Assembly (NCBI GenBank): GCA_016781885.1
Contig: JADDPM010000002.1
Coordinates: 1-32,861 of the forward strand
From: Rubrobacter sp.
GTDB taxonomy: Bacteria; Actinomycetota; Rubrobacteria; Rubrobacterales; Rubrobacteraceae
Direction of reading: 5' to 3'
DNA: 32,861 nucleotides
Shown here: in pieces, positions 15,839 to 23,411 of the stretch
How the letters are laid out: every line of letters starts with the position of its first letter
Position numbering within the stretch: position 1 is the stretch's first letter
Notes under the pieces: generated by a model
What the model was told of the DNA's origin: nothing
Databases searched by the model: none
Seen by the model: the letters and a program-made list of their open reading frames with translations, nothing else
Position numbers and translations under genes: made by a program

Positions 15839-16624
15839 CTACGACTTCTTGAGTAGAAATTTGATCAGGGGGTTCAGGTTTGCGAGGAGGAAGGAGAGGG
15901 CGATGAAGGGCAGGGCTGGGAGCGGGCGGTTGAGGAGGAGGCCGGTAAGCATGGCAAGGAGTATAGAGGCGCAACCAAGGGCGAGGGTCATCCGGGGACG
16001 CAGACCTTCGAGGCGACGGGCTATGGCGGCGAAGAGCGCGAGGAAGATAAGGTCGGAGACGCCGAGGGCGAAACCGATGGGGTTTCCGAAAGTCGGGAAG
16101 AGCAACAGCAGAAGGCTAAGGAGGTCGGCGAGGAGAGACGGTTCGCCCCCCTCTACGCTCTCGGTGAGGGCTCTGGTGGGACCGGCGAAGACGCTGAACA
16201 GGTCGGCGGCGGTGGCGAGGACGGCTACGAGGACGGCTATCCCCGGCGAGATTACGCGGCGGGCGAGGGCCAGGCCTATGGAGGTTGCCGCTCCTATCTT
16301 CAAGACGTCGGCCAGAAAGAGGAGCGCGAGGAACAGCGAGAGGTCGGTCTCCTGCCCCTCCAATAGTCCTGCGCGGAGGCCTGAGTAGCCGATGGCGAGG
16401 CCCACGGTACCGGCGACGGCGCCGACGAGCAGGAGCTTTGGCACCTCCATGTTCGCGGCCAGGGCGAGCAGCCCGTAAAGGAGCGCGCCCACGGGTAGGA
16501 TGACGAGGACGTAGGCTTCGATCTGCCGGGCGAAGGCGGGGAGTCCGTAAGGTATGTTCCCCAAGAATGGCAGCGCCATTATGACGGCCCCGAGACCGAG
16601 CACGCCCAGGACCGCGATGAGCAC
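15839..16624 (-). CDS. Presenilin-like polytopic membrane protein (putative intramembrane aspartyl protease homologue)
   Basis: The protein has 261 residues from GTG at 16624, chosen over the TTG at 16651 because AGGAGG lies six bases upstream. About eight or nine membrane spans are predicted. Three motifs appear in presenilin order. An aspartate occurs in TAADLFSVFAGPTRAL (Asp about 141; presenilin has YD with a following GP segment). A second aspartate is in GVSDLIFLALF (about 191; compare GxGD). A C-terminal PALP is in PLPALPFIALSF (about 236), the PAL motif. The 50-residue spacing of the aspartates also fits. The usual Tyr before the first Asp is Ala, and the GxGD glycine is Ser, so activity is uncertain. 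Neighbours do not name a substrate. Confidence 0.55.
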   Translation of the reverse strand: MLIAVLGVLGLGAVIMALPFLGNIPYGLPAFARQIEAYVLVILPVGALLYGLLALAANMEVPKLLLVGAVAGTVGLAIGYSGLRAGLLEGQETDLSLFLALLFLADVLKIGAATSIGLALARRVISPGIAVLVAVLATAADLFSVFAGPTRALTESVEGGEPSLLADLLSLLLLLFPTFGNPIGFALGVSDLIFLALFAAIARRLEGLRPRMTLALGCASILLAMLTGLLLNRPLPALPFIALSFLLANLNPLIKFLLKKS

Positions 16625-16669
16625 AGCGGACCTCCTGGAGGGCGCGGTCAAGGACGTTGCCGCTCCACG

Positions 16670-17185
16670 TTAGTAGGAGCCTCCGTCGGGTGAGAGGACG
16701 CGCAGGGCGAGGAAAGCTCGCCAGAAGCAGCGTTTGGCCTCCGCGTCTTTGAGGGCCGAGTCGAGGGCGGGGAGTCTGAGGCCGGCGGTCCCCTCGGTCC
16801 AGGCGAACCACGAGCCCTCCGGGCTCTCCGAAAAGCACGCTTTGGTGAGCGGGTAGTGGATAGCGTCTATAGAGTGGGCGGCGGCCGGACCGACCGCGAC
16901 GAGGACGGTCGGTTCGAGGGCGAGTATCTCTTCAAGGCTCGGGGGGGCCCAGGTGACGTATGCTCGATCTAGTTTCACGGCGGCGAGGCTGCGGCGGAGG
17001 GCGTCCACGGTCCGCCCAGCCTCTAGAGCGGGCGGCTCCGCGACGAGCACGACGCCGGAGAGAGGGTCGCCGAAAGGCTCCGGGCCGGTGTGCCTTCTAC
17101 GCTGGGCGAGGCGGGAAACCTCGTGGGAGGTCTTCGCCGCGTACTCTCTCGCCGAGGGGGGAGTGGTCGCGGCCTTTTTCGGCAT
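16670..17185 (-). CDS. Unknown protein, possibly a divergent uracil-DNA-glycosylase fold
   Basis: The ORF track reports 335 residues from 17677, but most of that overlaps the phosphatidyltransferase in another frame. The ATG at 17185 gives 171 residues and starts just after the upstream gene ends. The order VVLVAEPPALEAG, LAAVKLDRAYVTWAPP, ALEPTVLVAVGPAAAHSI recalls the UDG-superfamily core (GEAPG motif, then VALGATAA). However, the catalytic and iron-sulphur cysteine residues expected for an active family 4 or 5 enzyme are not visible. It may be a degenerate member or unrelated. It is co-oriented with and closely follows the CDP-alcohol transferase. Confidence 0.5.
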   Translation of the reverse strand: MPKKAATTPPSAREYAAKTSHEVSRLAQRRRHTGPEPFGDPLSGVVLVAEPPALEAGRTVDALRRSLAAVKLDRAYVTWAPPSLEEILALEPTVLVAVGPAAAHSIDAIHYPLTKACFSESPEGSWFAWTEGTAGLRLPALDSALKDAEAKRCFWRAFLALRVLSPDGGSY

Positions 17186-17196
17186 GCGGGGGCTTC

Positions 17197-17808
17197 TCAC
17201 TCCTTGGTGTTTGTAAGACGGCGGATGTGAAGGATACGTTGGGTGGTGGTCACGAGGGCGCCGACGGCGACGAGGCCGATACCGACGGCAAGGAACCCGG
17301 CGATAGAGAACAAAGAGAGAATCACGACGCGTCCCGCGCGCTCGAGGAGGCCGATCTCGCACGCTAAGCCGAGGCCCTCGGCGCGGGCGCGGGTGTAGGA
17401 GGTCATAAGCGAGAACGTCATCGCCATGCCGGCCAGGAGAGCCTCGTAAGGTTGCGAGTAAGACGCGTAGAAGAAGATCACGCCTACAAAGATCGCCGAC
17501 TCGGAGAGTCGATCCAGCGTGGAGTCCAGGAAGGCTCCAAAGGCGCTCATCCGGCCCGACTCGCGGGCGACCGCGCCGTCGAGAGCGTCGAAGAGCCCCG
17601 CGAAGAGCATCACGGCGCCCGCCGTCTTCGTATAGCCGAGCGCGAAGAGGACAGCGGCGGCCACCGCGAGAATCCACCCTGCAATAGTGAGGGAGTCCGG
17701 ACGAATCCGCATCGCCGAGAGGACGCGTGCCAGGGGCCGTATCATGCGGCGGAAGGCATCCTTATAAGAGAACGCTCGGCGCGGCTCCTCCTGGTGTGGC
17801 AGGCTCAT
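17197..17808 (-). CDS. CDP-alcohol phosphatidyltransferase (phospholipid head-group synthase)
   Basis: This 203-residue membrane enzyme transfers a phosphatidyl group from CDP-diacylglycerol to an alcohol. The complete signature D-x2-DG-x2-AR-x8-G-x3-D-x3-D is present as DALDGAVARESGRMSAFGAFL followed by DSTLD. Several membrane spans follow. ATG at 17808 has GAGGGG upstream and starts two bases after the AI-2E gene stop, so the two are coupled. The acceptor (glycerol phosphate, inositol phosphate or other) cannot be decided from sequence; in actinobacteria PgsA and phosphatidylinositol-phosphate synthase have the same signature. Confidence 0.88.
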   Translation of the reverse strand: MSLPHQEEPRRAFSYKDAFRRMIRPLARVLSAMRIRPDSLTIAGWILAVAAAVLFALGYTKTAGAVMLFAGLFDALDGAVARESGRMSAFGAFLDSTLDRLSESAIFVGVIFFYASYSQPYEALLAGMAMTFSLMTSYTRARAEGLGLACEIGLLERAGRVVILSLFSIAGFLAVGIGLVAVGALVTTTQRILHIRRLTNTKE

Positions 17809-17810
17809 GA

Positions 17811-18974
17811 CTACCCCTCACCCTTTGCAGAGCCCTGAACGATTGCTGCCTCTCCCTCCGAGGACACGACGGCCGGAGCTTCGGGGGGGGCTTGGGTAAC
17901 GAGAGACTTGCGCCAGTGTTCGAAGAGGAGCGTCTCGCGCAGGTAGCGTAGGGTGGCGGCGACGATAGCGACTATCGGCACGGCAAAGATCGCGCCGACG
18001 ACGCCATAGAGGGCGGTAGCGGCCAGAGTGGCGAAGAGCACCCAGAGAGGATGTACACCGACGGAGCCGCCCATGACCCTCGGTACCAGAACGTTCCCTT
18101 CGAGCTGCTGGGCGAGGAGGAAGAGCGCTGAGACCAGGAGGGCCTGATCCAGACCGCCCGCAAAGAGCGCTATCGCCACCGCCGGGACCGCCCCGAGGAA
18201 GGCGCCGACAACCGGGATAATCTCCATCACGCCGACCCACAGCCCGATCAGGAGCGCGTAGTCGCGGAAGGTAAAGTAGACGATGGCCCAGCCTATACTC
18301 CCCATGATCCCGCAGAGCAACAGCTGCGCCTTGAGGTACTTGACGAGCGTGTCCTCGACGACGTGGAAGAGCTCCATGGTCTGCTCCCGCACCGTCTCCG
18401 GCACCACGGAGAGCGTGGCGAGCGTGATCCTCTCCCTATCCAGCAGAAGATAGATGGAGACGATGAGCATGAGGAAGAGGTTGAGTATCGTGCCGAAGAT
18501 GCCGAATATTCCGCCTATAAAACCCAGGGCACCGTTGAGGACCTGCCCTGCTGAGGGCGCGTTGCTCCGCACGAACTCCGAGAGCACCGCCCCGTCCACG
18601 GAGGAGATCTGCTCCCCCACGTAGGGTAGCTCCCTTGCCCGCTCCACGAGACTCGCTACCCCGTGGGTCAGGACCTCCGGGTTCTGTACGAGAGCCTGCG
18701 CCTCGCTGGCGGCGGGGAGGATGAGGACCAGTAGCGCCGCAAGCACCGCCGCGACGAGCGCCAAAAATACTCCGAGAACCGCCACGATCCTGGGTACACG
18801 CCACCCTTCGAGCATTCGTACCACGGGGTTGAGCGCGTAGGCCAGGACGGCCGCCAGCAGAAACGTCAGGAGGACGCCGCCCAACTGCCGGACGAACGCG
18901 AACAATAGCAGCGCGCCCAGCACGATGAATATATACTGTAGATAGGTTGAGACGACTAGCTTCTTAGCTGACAC
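17811..18974 (-). CDS. AI-2E family transporter (YdiK/PerM-type membrane protein)
   Basis: This 387-residue polytopic protein is of the AI-2E/UPF0118 family. An N-terminal pair of spans (FIVLGALLLFAFV, LLTFLLAAVLAYALNPVV) is followed by a soluble stretch with LPYVGEQISSVDGAV. C-terminal spans include GLWVGVMEIIPVVGAFLGAV and the conserved GNVLVPRVMGGSVGVHPLWV. Members export or exchange varied small solutes, and some are Na+/H+ antiporters; the substrate is unknown here. Start is GTG at 18974 with GGAGAG just upstream. It heads the leftward group of 17811, 17197 and 16670. Confidence 0.9.
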   Translation of the reverse strand: MSAKKLVVSTYLQYIFIVLGALLLFAFVRQLGGVLLTFLLAAVLAYALNPVVRMLEGWRVPRIVAVLGVFLALVAAVLAALLVLILPAASEAQALVQNPEVLTHGVASLVERARELPYVGEQISSVDGAVLSEFVRSNAPSAGQVLNGALGFIGGIFGIFGTILNLFLMLIVSIYLLLDRERITLATLSVVPETVREQTMELFHVVEDTLVKYLKAQLLLCGIMGSIGWAIVYFTFRDYALLIGLWVGVMEIIPVVGAFLGAVPAVAIALFAGGLDQALLVSALFLLAQQLEGNVLVPRVMGGSVGVHPLWVLFATLAATALYGVVGAIFAVPIVAIVAATLRYLRETLLFEHWRKSLVTQAPPEAPAVVSSEGEAAIVQGSAKGEG

Positions 18975-19065
18975 ACTCTCTCCGGTGCCTGGTGGGGACG
19001 CTCTTCTTGCCTACATGCCAACTCTTTCAAGAAATATACCAGCCGCTCGGGTATCGGGAGGCTCG

Positions 19066-19095
19066 TTTACACTCCGGGCATCCCTTCTGTATAAT
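19066..19095 (+). promoter_or_regulatory. Strong sigma-A-type promoter before the LytM-like gene
   Basis: TTTACA (19066-19071) and TATAAT (19090-19095) are 18 bases apart. This is close to consensus and the best housekeeping promoter in the window. The predicted start lies around 19102, so the ATG at 19107 would have almost no leader. Confidence 0.7.
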
Positions 19096-19106
19096 CTCGC
19101 CCCGTC

Positions 19107-19958
19107 ATGCATGGGGGTAGCGCACAAAGAACCCAACATCTTGGGTCGAGGCCGGGCAGGACCGGCGCGGTGACGGGCAGACAGCGGTCCGCGCCCCGGC
19201 GCGCTGGCGACCCTGCCAGCTACGTCACCACCGTCGGGCGCCGGGAGGCACGCAAGACGAAGAAGACGAGCGTGTACCGGCGGAGGAGGATGGTCGCCGT
19301 CTTCGCGGTCGTGCTAGGCGTCGCGGCGCTCGTCCTCGCGGTGCTCGTACAGTCCTCGGAGGCAAGGGATCGGGCGCTGCCGATAGACCCGAATAATGCA
19401 GGCCCGGACGCCGTACTGGGCGAAGCCGCCGGGGTTAGCATCTCCACTCCCGTCCGGCCCGAGGACGTAACGGGGCTCGGCTACCACCCGGAGGGTGGAA
19501 GCCTCGTGGAGATCTCACCTCGTGGCAAAAGCCTCTCCGCGAACGCCGTGACGGGCCTCTTCGCGGGCGGCTCTACCCCGGAGAAGATTCAATACTACGT
19601 AATGGACTCCGCTAGTCGGCAGGGGCCGGCCACGGGCGCTCTCGACGTCGGGGCCGAGGCGGGCACCACGGTCTACGCGCCGGTGAACGGAGTGATTACC
19701 GCGATACGCCCGGACCCCGTACTGCAGAAGGACGCCAGTGTCGTGGAGATAAAGCCCGCAGACGACCCGAACGTGCGCGTCTCCGTCTCCCTGGTGCAGG
19801 GCCTGGGCGACGGTATAGGGCCGAAGTCTCCCGTAACCGCCGGGACGACGGAGCTCGGGAGCGTGGCCGACTCTGCTCAGGTACTCAAGCCCCAGCTCGC
19901 CTCCTACACCTCCGACACCGGCAATCACGTCACTGTCTCGGTATCGAGGGCCAACTGA
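19107..19958 (+). CDS. Membrane-anchored degenerate LytM/M23-domain protein
   Basis: This 283-residue protein has a basic N-terminal cytoplasmic region of about 60 residues, one membrane span (VAVFAVVLGVAALVLAVLV), and a C-terminal domain of about 180 residues. The domain end carries LDVGAEAGTTVYAPVNGVIT, which is the M23 core with the zinc-binding histidine motif replaced. The final TGNHVTVSVSR corresponds to the HLHFEV strand with one His left. The domain is therefore probably non-catalytic. A GTG at 19170 is an alternative start. The next gene encodes an M50 site-2 protease, an arrangement like SpoIVFA-SpoIVFB. Confidence 0.72.
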   Translation: MHGGSAQRTQHLGSRPGRTGAVTGRQRSAPRRAGDPASYVTTVGRREARKTKKTSVYRRRRMVAVFAVVLGVAALVLAVLVQSSEARDRALPIDPNNAGPDAVLGEAAGVSISTPVRPEDVTGLGYHPEGGSLVEISPRGKSLSANAVTGLFAGGSTPEKIQYYVMDSASRQGPATGALDVGAEAGTTVYAPVNGVITAIRPDPVLQKDASVVEIKPADDPNVRVSVSLVQGLGDGIGPKSPVTAGTTELGSVADSAQVLKPQLASYTSDTGNHVTVSVSRAN

Positions 19959-20008
19959 GCACACCTCCCATCTGCCCCGCGCCCCCGACTACGCCCCAAC
20001 TCGCGTAA

Positions 20009-20020
20009 TATAGTAAGGCG
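20009..20020 (+). promoter_or_regulatory. -10 element of a leaderless M50 protease mRNA
   Basis: TATAGT at 20009-20014 is followed by six bases and the ATG at 20021, so the message would start at the codon itself. The GAP-like AAGG in between is too close to the ATG to act as a ribosome site. Confidence 0.45.
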
Positions 20021-20662
20021 ATGTTCCTACTGCTCTTCGAACAGTCCCCGCTCGCGGCGGTGGCGCTGTTGGTCGGGGCTCTCGTCGGGATAGTGCTGCA
20101 CGAGGCGTCCCACGCCTACTCGGCCTACCTGCTGGGCGACGATACCGCTTATCGTATGGGCCGTGTAACGCTGAACCCGGCGTCGCACCTCGACCCTCTG
20201 GGCAGCTTGCTCATCGTGCTGGCCGGGTTCGGGTGGGGCAGGCCGGTACCGGTCCAACCGGCGAAGATGCGGGGAGGGGTATGGGGGCCGGTGGCCGTGG
20301 CATTCGCGGGGCCTACCGCGAACCTGGCGATAGTCGCGCTATGCGCTATCCTTATAAGGCTCGAACCTTTCCAGGGCCAGCTCGTGCTGTTCTCCATTCT
20401 GGGGGTGGCGTTCGTCAACGCGCTGCTGTTCGTCTTTAACCTGATTCCAATCCCCCCGCTCGATGGCTCGAAGGTGCTCTTCCCGTTCCTGCCACGCTCC
20501 CTGGACGGCTTCGTGAGCTTCATGAACCAGTACGGGCCCCAGATCCTGCTGGTCATCTTTCTCCTCACCTTCCTGCCAGGAGGAAGCTACGTACTAGGCT
20601 TTCTGCTCGCCCCGGTGCGACCGCTCCTTCTACTATTCGGGATTCCACCCCTGCTCGGCTAA
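20021..20662 (+). CDS. M50 family site-2 protease (zinc intramembrane metalloprotease)
   Basis: This 213-residue polytopic protein has the two zinc-ligand motifs of site-2 proteases: HEASH at residues 27-31 (HExxH) and NLIPIPPLDG around 140-149 with Asp148. LNPASHLDPLGSLLI is typical of the YwhC-like branch. Such proteases cut transmembrane segments of anti-sigma factors or other membrane proteins. It lies 62 bases after the degenerate LytM-like membrane protein on the same strand, suggesting a regulatory pairing. A convergent sensor kinase follows. Confidence 0.93.
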   Translation: MFLLLFEQSPLAAVALLVGALVGIVLHEASHAYSAYLLGDDTAYRMGRVTLNPASHLDPLGSLLIVLAGFGWGRPVPVQPAKMRGGVWGPVAVAFAGPTANLAIVALCAILIRLEPFQGQLVLFSILGVAFVNALLFVFNLIPIPPLDGSKVLFPFLPRSLDGFVSFMNQYGPQILLVIFLLTFLPGGSYVLGFLLAPVRPLLLLFGIPPLLG

Positions 20663-20690
20663 ACCTTTACGAGAGGTTCATGGAGCACGC

Positions 20691-20749
20691 AAAAGGGGCA
20701 GCCTCGGTTCGCGGGGAGGGGGGAGAATCCACGAACCAAATGCTGCCCC
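20691..20749 (-). terminator. Large inverted-repeat hairpin between convergent genes
   Basis: GGGGCAGC (20695-20702) pairs with GCTGCCCC (20742-20749), and inside it GGTTCG (20706-20711) with CGAACC (20732-20737). On the minus strand the outer arm is followed by TTTT. It fits a terminator for the leftward sensor-kinase operon, and may also serve the + strand M50 gene. Confidence 0.65.
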
Positions 20750-20823
20750 GGTCTATTCTACAGAACCAGATTTCGGAGCGGTAGGGGAAACCTTAATAAA
20801 AACTAAAAAATGTTGAACTTTGT

Positions 20824-22668
20824 TTACTTGTCATGTTGAGTACCGAGCGGGAGCTCCACGGAGAAGGTGCTGCCGCGGTCTGGCTCGCTCTGGACGCGGA
20901 TATCACCGCCGAGGTGGTGGGCGATCTCGCCGGCCAGGGCGAGGCCAAGGCCGGTACCGTCGGCGCGGGAGGAGCCCTGGGCGCGGTAGAAGCGCTCGAA
21001 GATATGCGGTATCTCGGTCTCGGGGATGCCGCAGCCGCGGTCGGCGACGCTTACGAGGGCGTGGCCGTTCTCGCGGTGCAGGTCGATCTCCACGGGTTCG
21101 TAGCCTTCACGCCCGCCCGAGTACTTGAGGGCGTTGTCGAGGAGGATGGCGAGCATTCGGTGGAGTTGTATGGGGTCTGTCCTCACGGGCGGGACGCCGT
21201 CTTCGGCATGAATACGGATCTCGCGTCCCGTGTAGGCGAAGTCCCGCCTCAACTCGTGCAGCAGGTCTTCCAGGTCCACCTCTTCGAGGCGGAAGGTTAC
21301 GGCATTCGCGTCGAGGCGGGAGAGGTCGAGGAGGGTGCGGGCGAGGTTCTTCAGACGCTCGGTCTGCGCGCGCATGTCTTCGAGGAAGGTCTTGCGGACC
21401 GTCTCATCCTCCTCATCTTCGAGCATCTCCAGGTAGCCTGAGAGGGCGAAGAGGGGGGTTTTCAGTTCATGGGAGGCGTTGGCGATGAACTCGGCCTTGG
21501 CGCGTTCGATCTGGCGCTGCTCGGTGACATCGCGCAGGATGGCTAGAGCGCCGTCTTCGAGGGGGGCGGCCCGGACCTCGATAATCCTATCCCCCGCCCG
21601 GACCTCGGGTTCGGTGATCGGACCGGAGAAGCGGCTCTTCGCGAGGACCTGCTGGAGGCGTTCGTGGAACTCGGGGTCGGAGTTATCAAGGAGCTCGCGA
21701 GCGCGGAGGTTTAGGAAGGTGGCGTTCAGGTCTTGATCCACGCCGACCACCGCGTCGGTCATGCCATCGAGGATCACCTGGCTGCGAGCCTTCTCCTGCT
21801 GTGTCTGCCGGAAAGCGCCCTTCAGGGAGGACGCCATCGCGTTGAACGTCTCGCCTAGAGAGCCTATCTCGTCCTCGACGCTGGTGGTGATGCGCTCCTC
21901 GAAGTTGCCGGCGGCGAGACGGCGGGCGGCTACGTCGAGGCGGTTCAGACGGCGGGCAAGCAGGTTCGCCACCACGTACCCGGAGAAGCCGGCGATCAGG
22001 AGCGCCAGAGCCCCCGCGAGCAAAGCTAGGTTGTTTATCCTTCTAAGGTCCGAGTCGGCGGTGGAGATGTCGCTCTCGGTGTAGTATCTAGTAAAGATGA
22101 GTGCGGTCTCGGACTCGCCAGGCACCTCTACCGGGGCGGCGTAGGTCGCGAGCGTCTGGCCCTGACGTTCGCCGCTCTCGACCTCCCTGAGCTCTGTGTC
22201 AGGCCTCCCCTGGGCCAGGGCAGTCTGCACGGCCACCAGGTTGTAATCGACCGCATCTCCCATAAGAACCTCGCTGTCCGCAATTCGGACTATACTCCAG
22301 TTCAGGCCCCGGGTGATCGCATAGGTGTTTATGAACTGCTCGTCCAACTGAGGAGTTTTCTCTATATAATCCTCCAGGTTCTCGAACGCCATGTTGAAGC
22401 TCGCCTCGGCGGACTGCTCCAGGATATGTTCGAGCCGGGGGTAGATGATCGAGTACGCCGTTCCAGCGGCGAACGCGGTCACGAACAGAAAGAGCAGGGT
22501 GAGCCAGACCTGTATGCTCACGCGGGAACGCAGCAGACGCGCCCCAAGCTTTCTCGGCCAAGTTAAAATCACCTGCTCGGGACGGCTGCTCTGTTGGGGG
22601 AGGCGGACGCCAAGGGCGTCCCGGGGCTTCTTGCGTTTCGGGAGTAGCCGGTCCCTAACGGAAAACAT
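20824..22668 (-). CDS. Membrane sensor histidine kinase (HAMP, PAS, HisKA, HATPase)
   Basis: The protein has 614 residues from ATG 22668, which overlaps the end of the response-regulator gene by 14 bases. The 651-residue start in the track lies in the shadow of the regulator. Span 1 is IQVWLTLLFLFVTAFAAG, followed by an extracytoplasmic sensor of about 130 residues. Span 2 is LALLAGALALLIAGFSGYVV, then HAMP (RLDVAARRLAAGNFEERI) and PAS. The HisKA box is ANASHELKTPLFALSGYLE and the ATPase has LLDNALKYSG, DRGCGIPE and GTGLGLALAGE. This is the PhoR/WalK-like architecture. The signal is unknown. Confidence 0.93.
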   Translation of the reverse strand: MFSVRDRLLPKRKKPRDALGVRLPQQSSRPEQVILTWPRKLGARLLRSRVSIQVWLTLLFLFVTAFAAGTAYSIIYPRLEHILEQSAEASFNMAFENLEDYIEKTPQLDEQFINTYAITRGLNWSIVRIADSEVLMGDAVDYNLVAVQTALAQGRPDTELREVESGERQGQTLATYAAPVEVPGESETALIFTRYYTESDISTADSDLRRINNLALLAGALALLIAGFSGYVVANLLARRLNRLDVAARRLAAGNFEERITTSVEDEIGSLGETFNAMASSLKGAFRQTQQEKARSQVILDGMTDAVVGVDQDLNATFLNLRARELLDNSDPEFHERLQQVLAKSRFSGPITEPEVRAGDRIIEVRAAPLEDGALAILRDVTEQRQIERAKAEFIANASHELKTPLFALSGYLEMLEDEEDETVRKTFLEDMRAQTERLKNLARTLLDLSRLDANAVTFRLEEVDLEDLLHELRRDFAYTGREIRIHAEDGVPPVRTDPIQLHRMLAILLDNALKYSGGREGYEPVEIDLHRENGHALVSVADRGCGIPETEIPHIFERFYRAQGSSRADGTGLGLALAGEIAHHLGGDIRVQSEPDRGSTFSVELPLGTQHDK

Positions 22669-23353
22669 ACCCGACACCCCGGGCGGTATGGATGAACTCG
22701 GGGTTCCGGGGGTCGCGTTCGATCTTCTCGCGGAGGTGGCGGATGTGGACGTCCACGGTACGCTCGTCGCGGAACTCATCGCCCCACACCCTTGTCAAGA
22801 GCGTGCTGCGTGAGAACACCCTGCCCGGGTTGGAGGCGAGCGTCACGAGAAGCTCGAACTCCGTGTACGTAAGGTCTACCTCCTCGCCGACGACCGCGAC
22901 CCGACGGCTCGGCAGGTGTATCTTCAGACCGTCGTAGGAGAGCTCGTCCTGGCGCTGTCCTGCGGGCACGGAGACGCGGCGCATGATCGCGCGCACCCTG
23001 GCGACGAGCTCCCTGACCGCGAAGGGTTTGGTGACGTAGTCGTCGGCCCCGAGCTCCAGGCCCACGACTCGGTCGATCTCGTCGTCTTTGGCGGTGAGCA
23101 TGATGATCGGAACGTCGCTCTGCGCCCGGATCCTTCGACAGACCTCCGTACCGTCAATCTTGGGCAACATGATGTCCAGGATAATTAGGTGCGGCTCGTA
23201 GGACTCGAACGCCTCCAGCGCCGCCTCTCCGTCCCCCACCGCATGGACCTGGAAGCCCTCCCGCTCCAGAGCGTGCACGAGCATCTTCTGGATCGAGGGC
23301 TCGTCGTCCACCAGAAGTATCCTGCGAGTGGTTCCCTGTACGCCCTGTGCCAT
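22655..23353 (-). CDS. OmpR-family response regulator
   Basis: The protein has 232 residues from ATG 23353; the TTG at 23362 is nearly on top of the AAGGAC ribosome site. The receiver domain has LLVDDEPSIQKML, phosphoacceptor Asp in IILDIMLPKIDG, MLTAKDDEIDRVVGLELGAD and YVTKPFAVRELVARVR. The winged-helix output domain has LTYTEFELLVTLASNPGRVF, RTVDVHIRHLREKIE and RGVGYVFR. It pairs with the downstream overlapping kinase. It resembles PhoP/RegX/MtrA-type regulators, but its targets cannot be inferred from the window. Confidence 0.94.
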   Translation of the reverse strand: MAQGVQGTTRRILLVDDEPSIQKMLVHALEREGFQVHAVGDGEAALEAFESYEPHLIILDIMLPKIDGTEVCRRIRAQSDVPIIMLTAKDDEIDRVVGLELGADDYVTKPFAVRELVARVRAIMRRVSVPAGQRQDELSYDGLKIHLPSRRVAVVGEEVDLTYTEFELLVTLASNPGRVFSRSTLLTRVWGDEFRDERTVDVHIRHLREKIERDPRNPEFIHTARGVGYVFR

Positions 23354-23411
23354 ATCTGACAACCGTCCTTAAGACTACCCCAAAATTCCAAACATCTTGA
23401 CGCTTATTTTA

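Noticed and set aside
16670-17677. The 335-residue ORF as a single protein
   Set aside because: Its first half is an out-of-frame Arg/Pro-rich reading of the phosphatidyltransferase. Only the 171 residues from 17185 look like a real protein.
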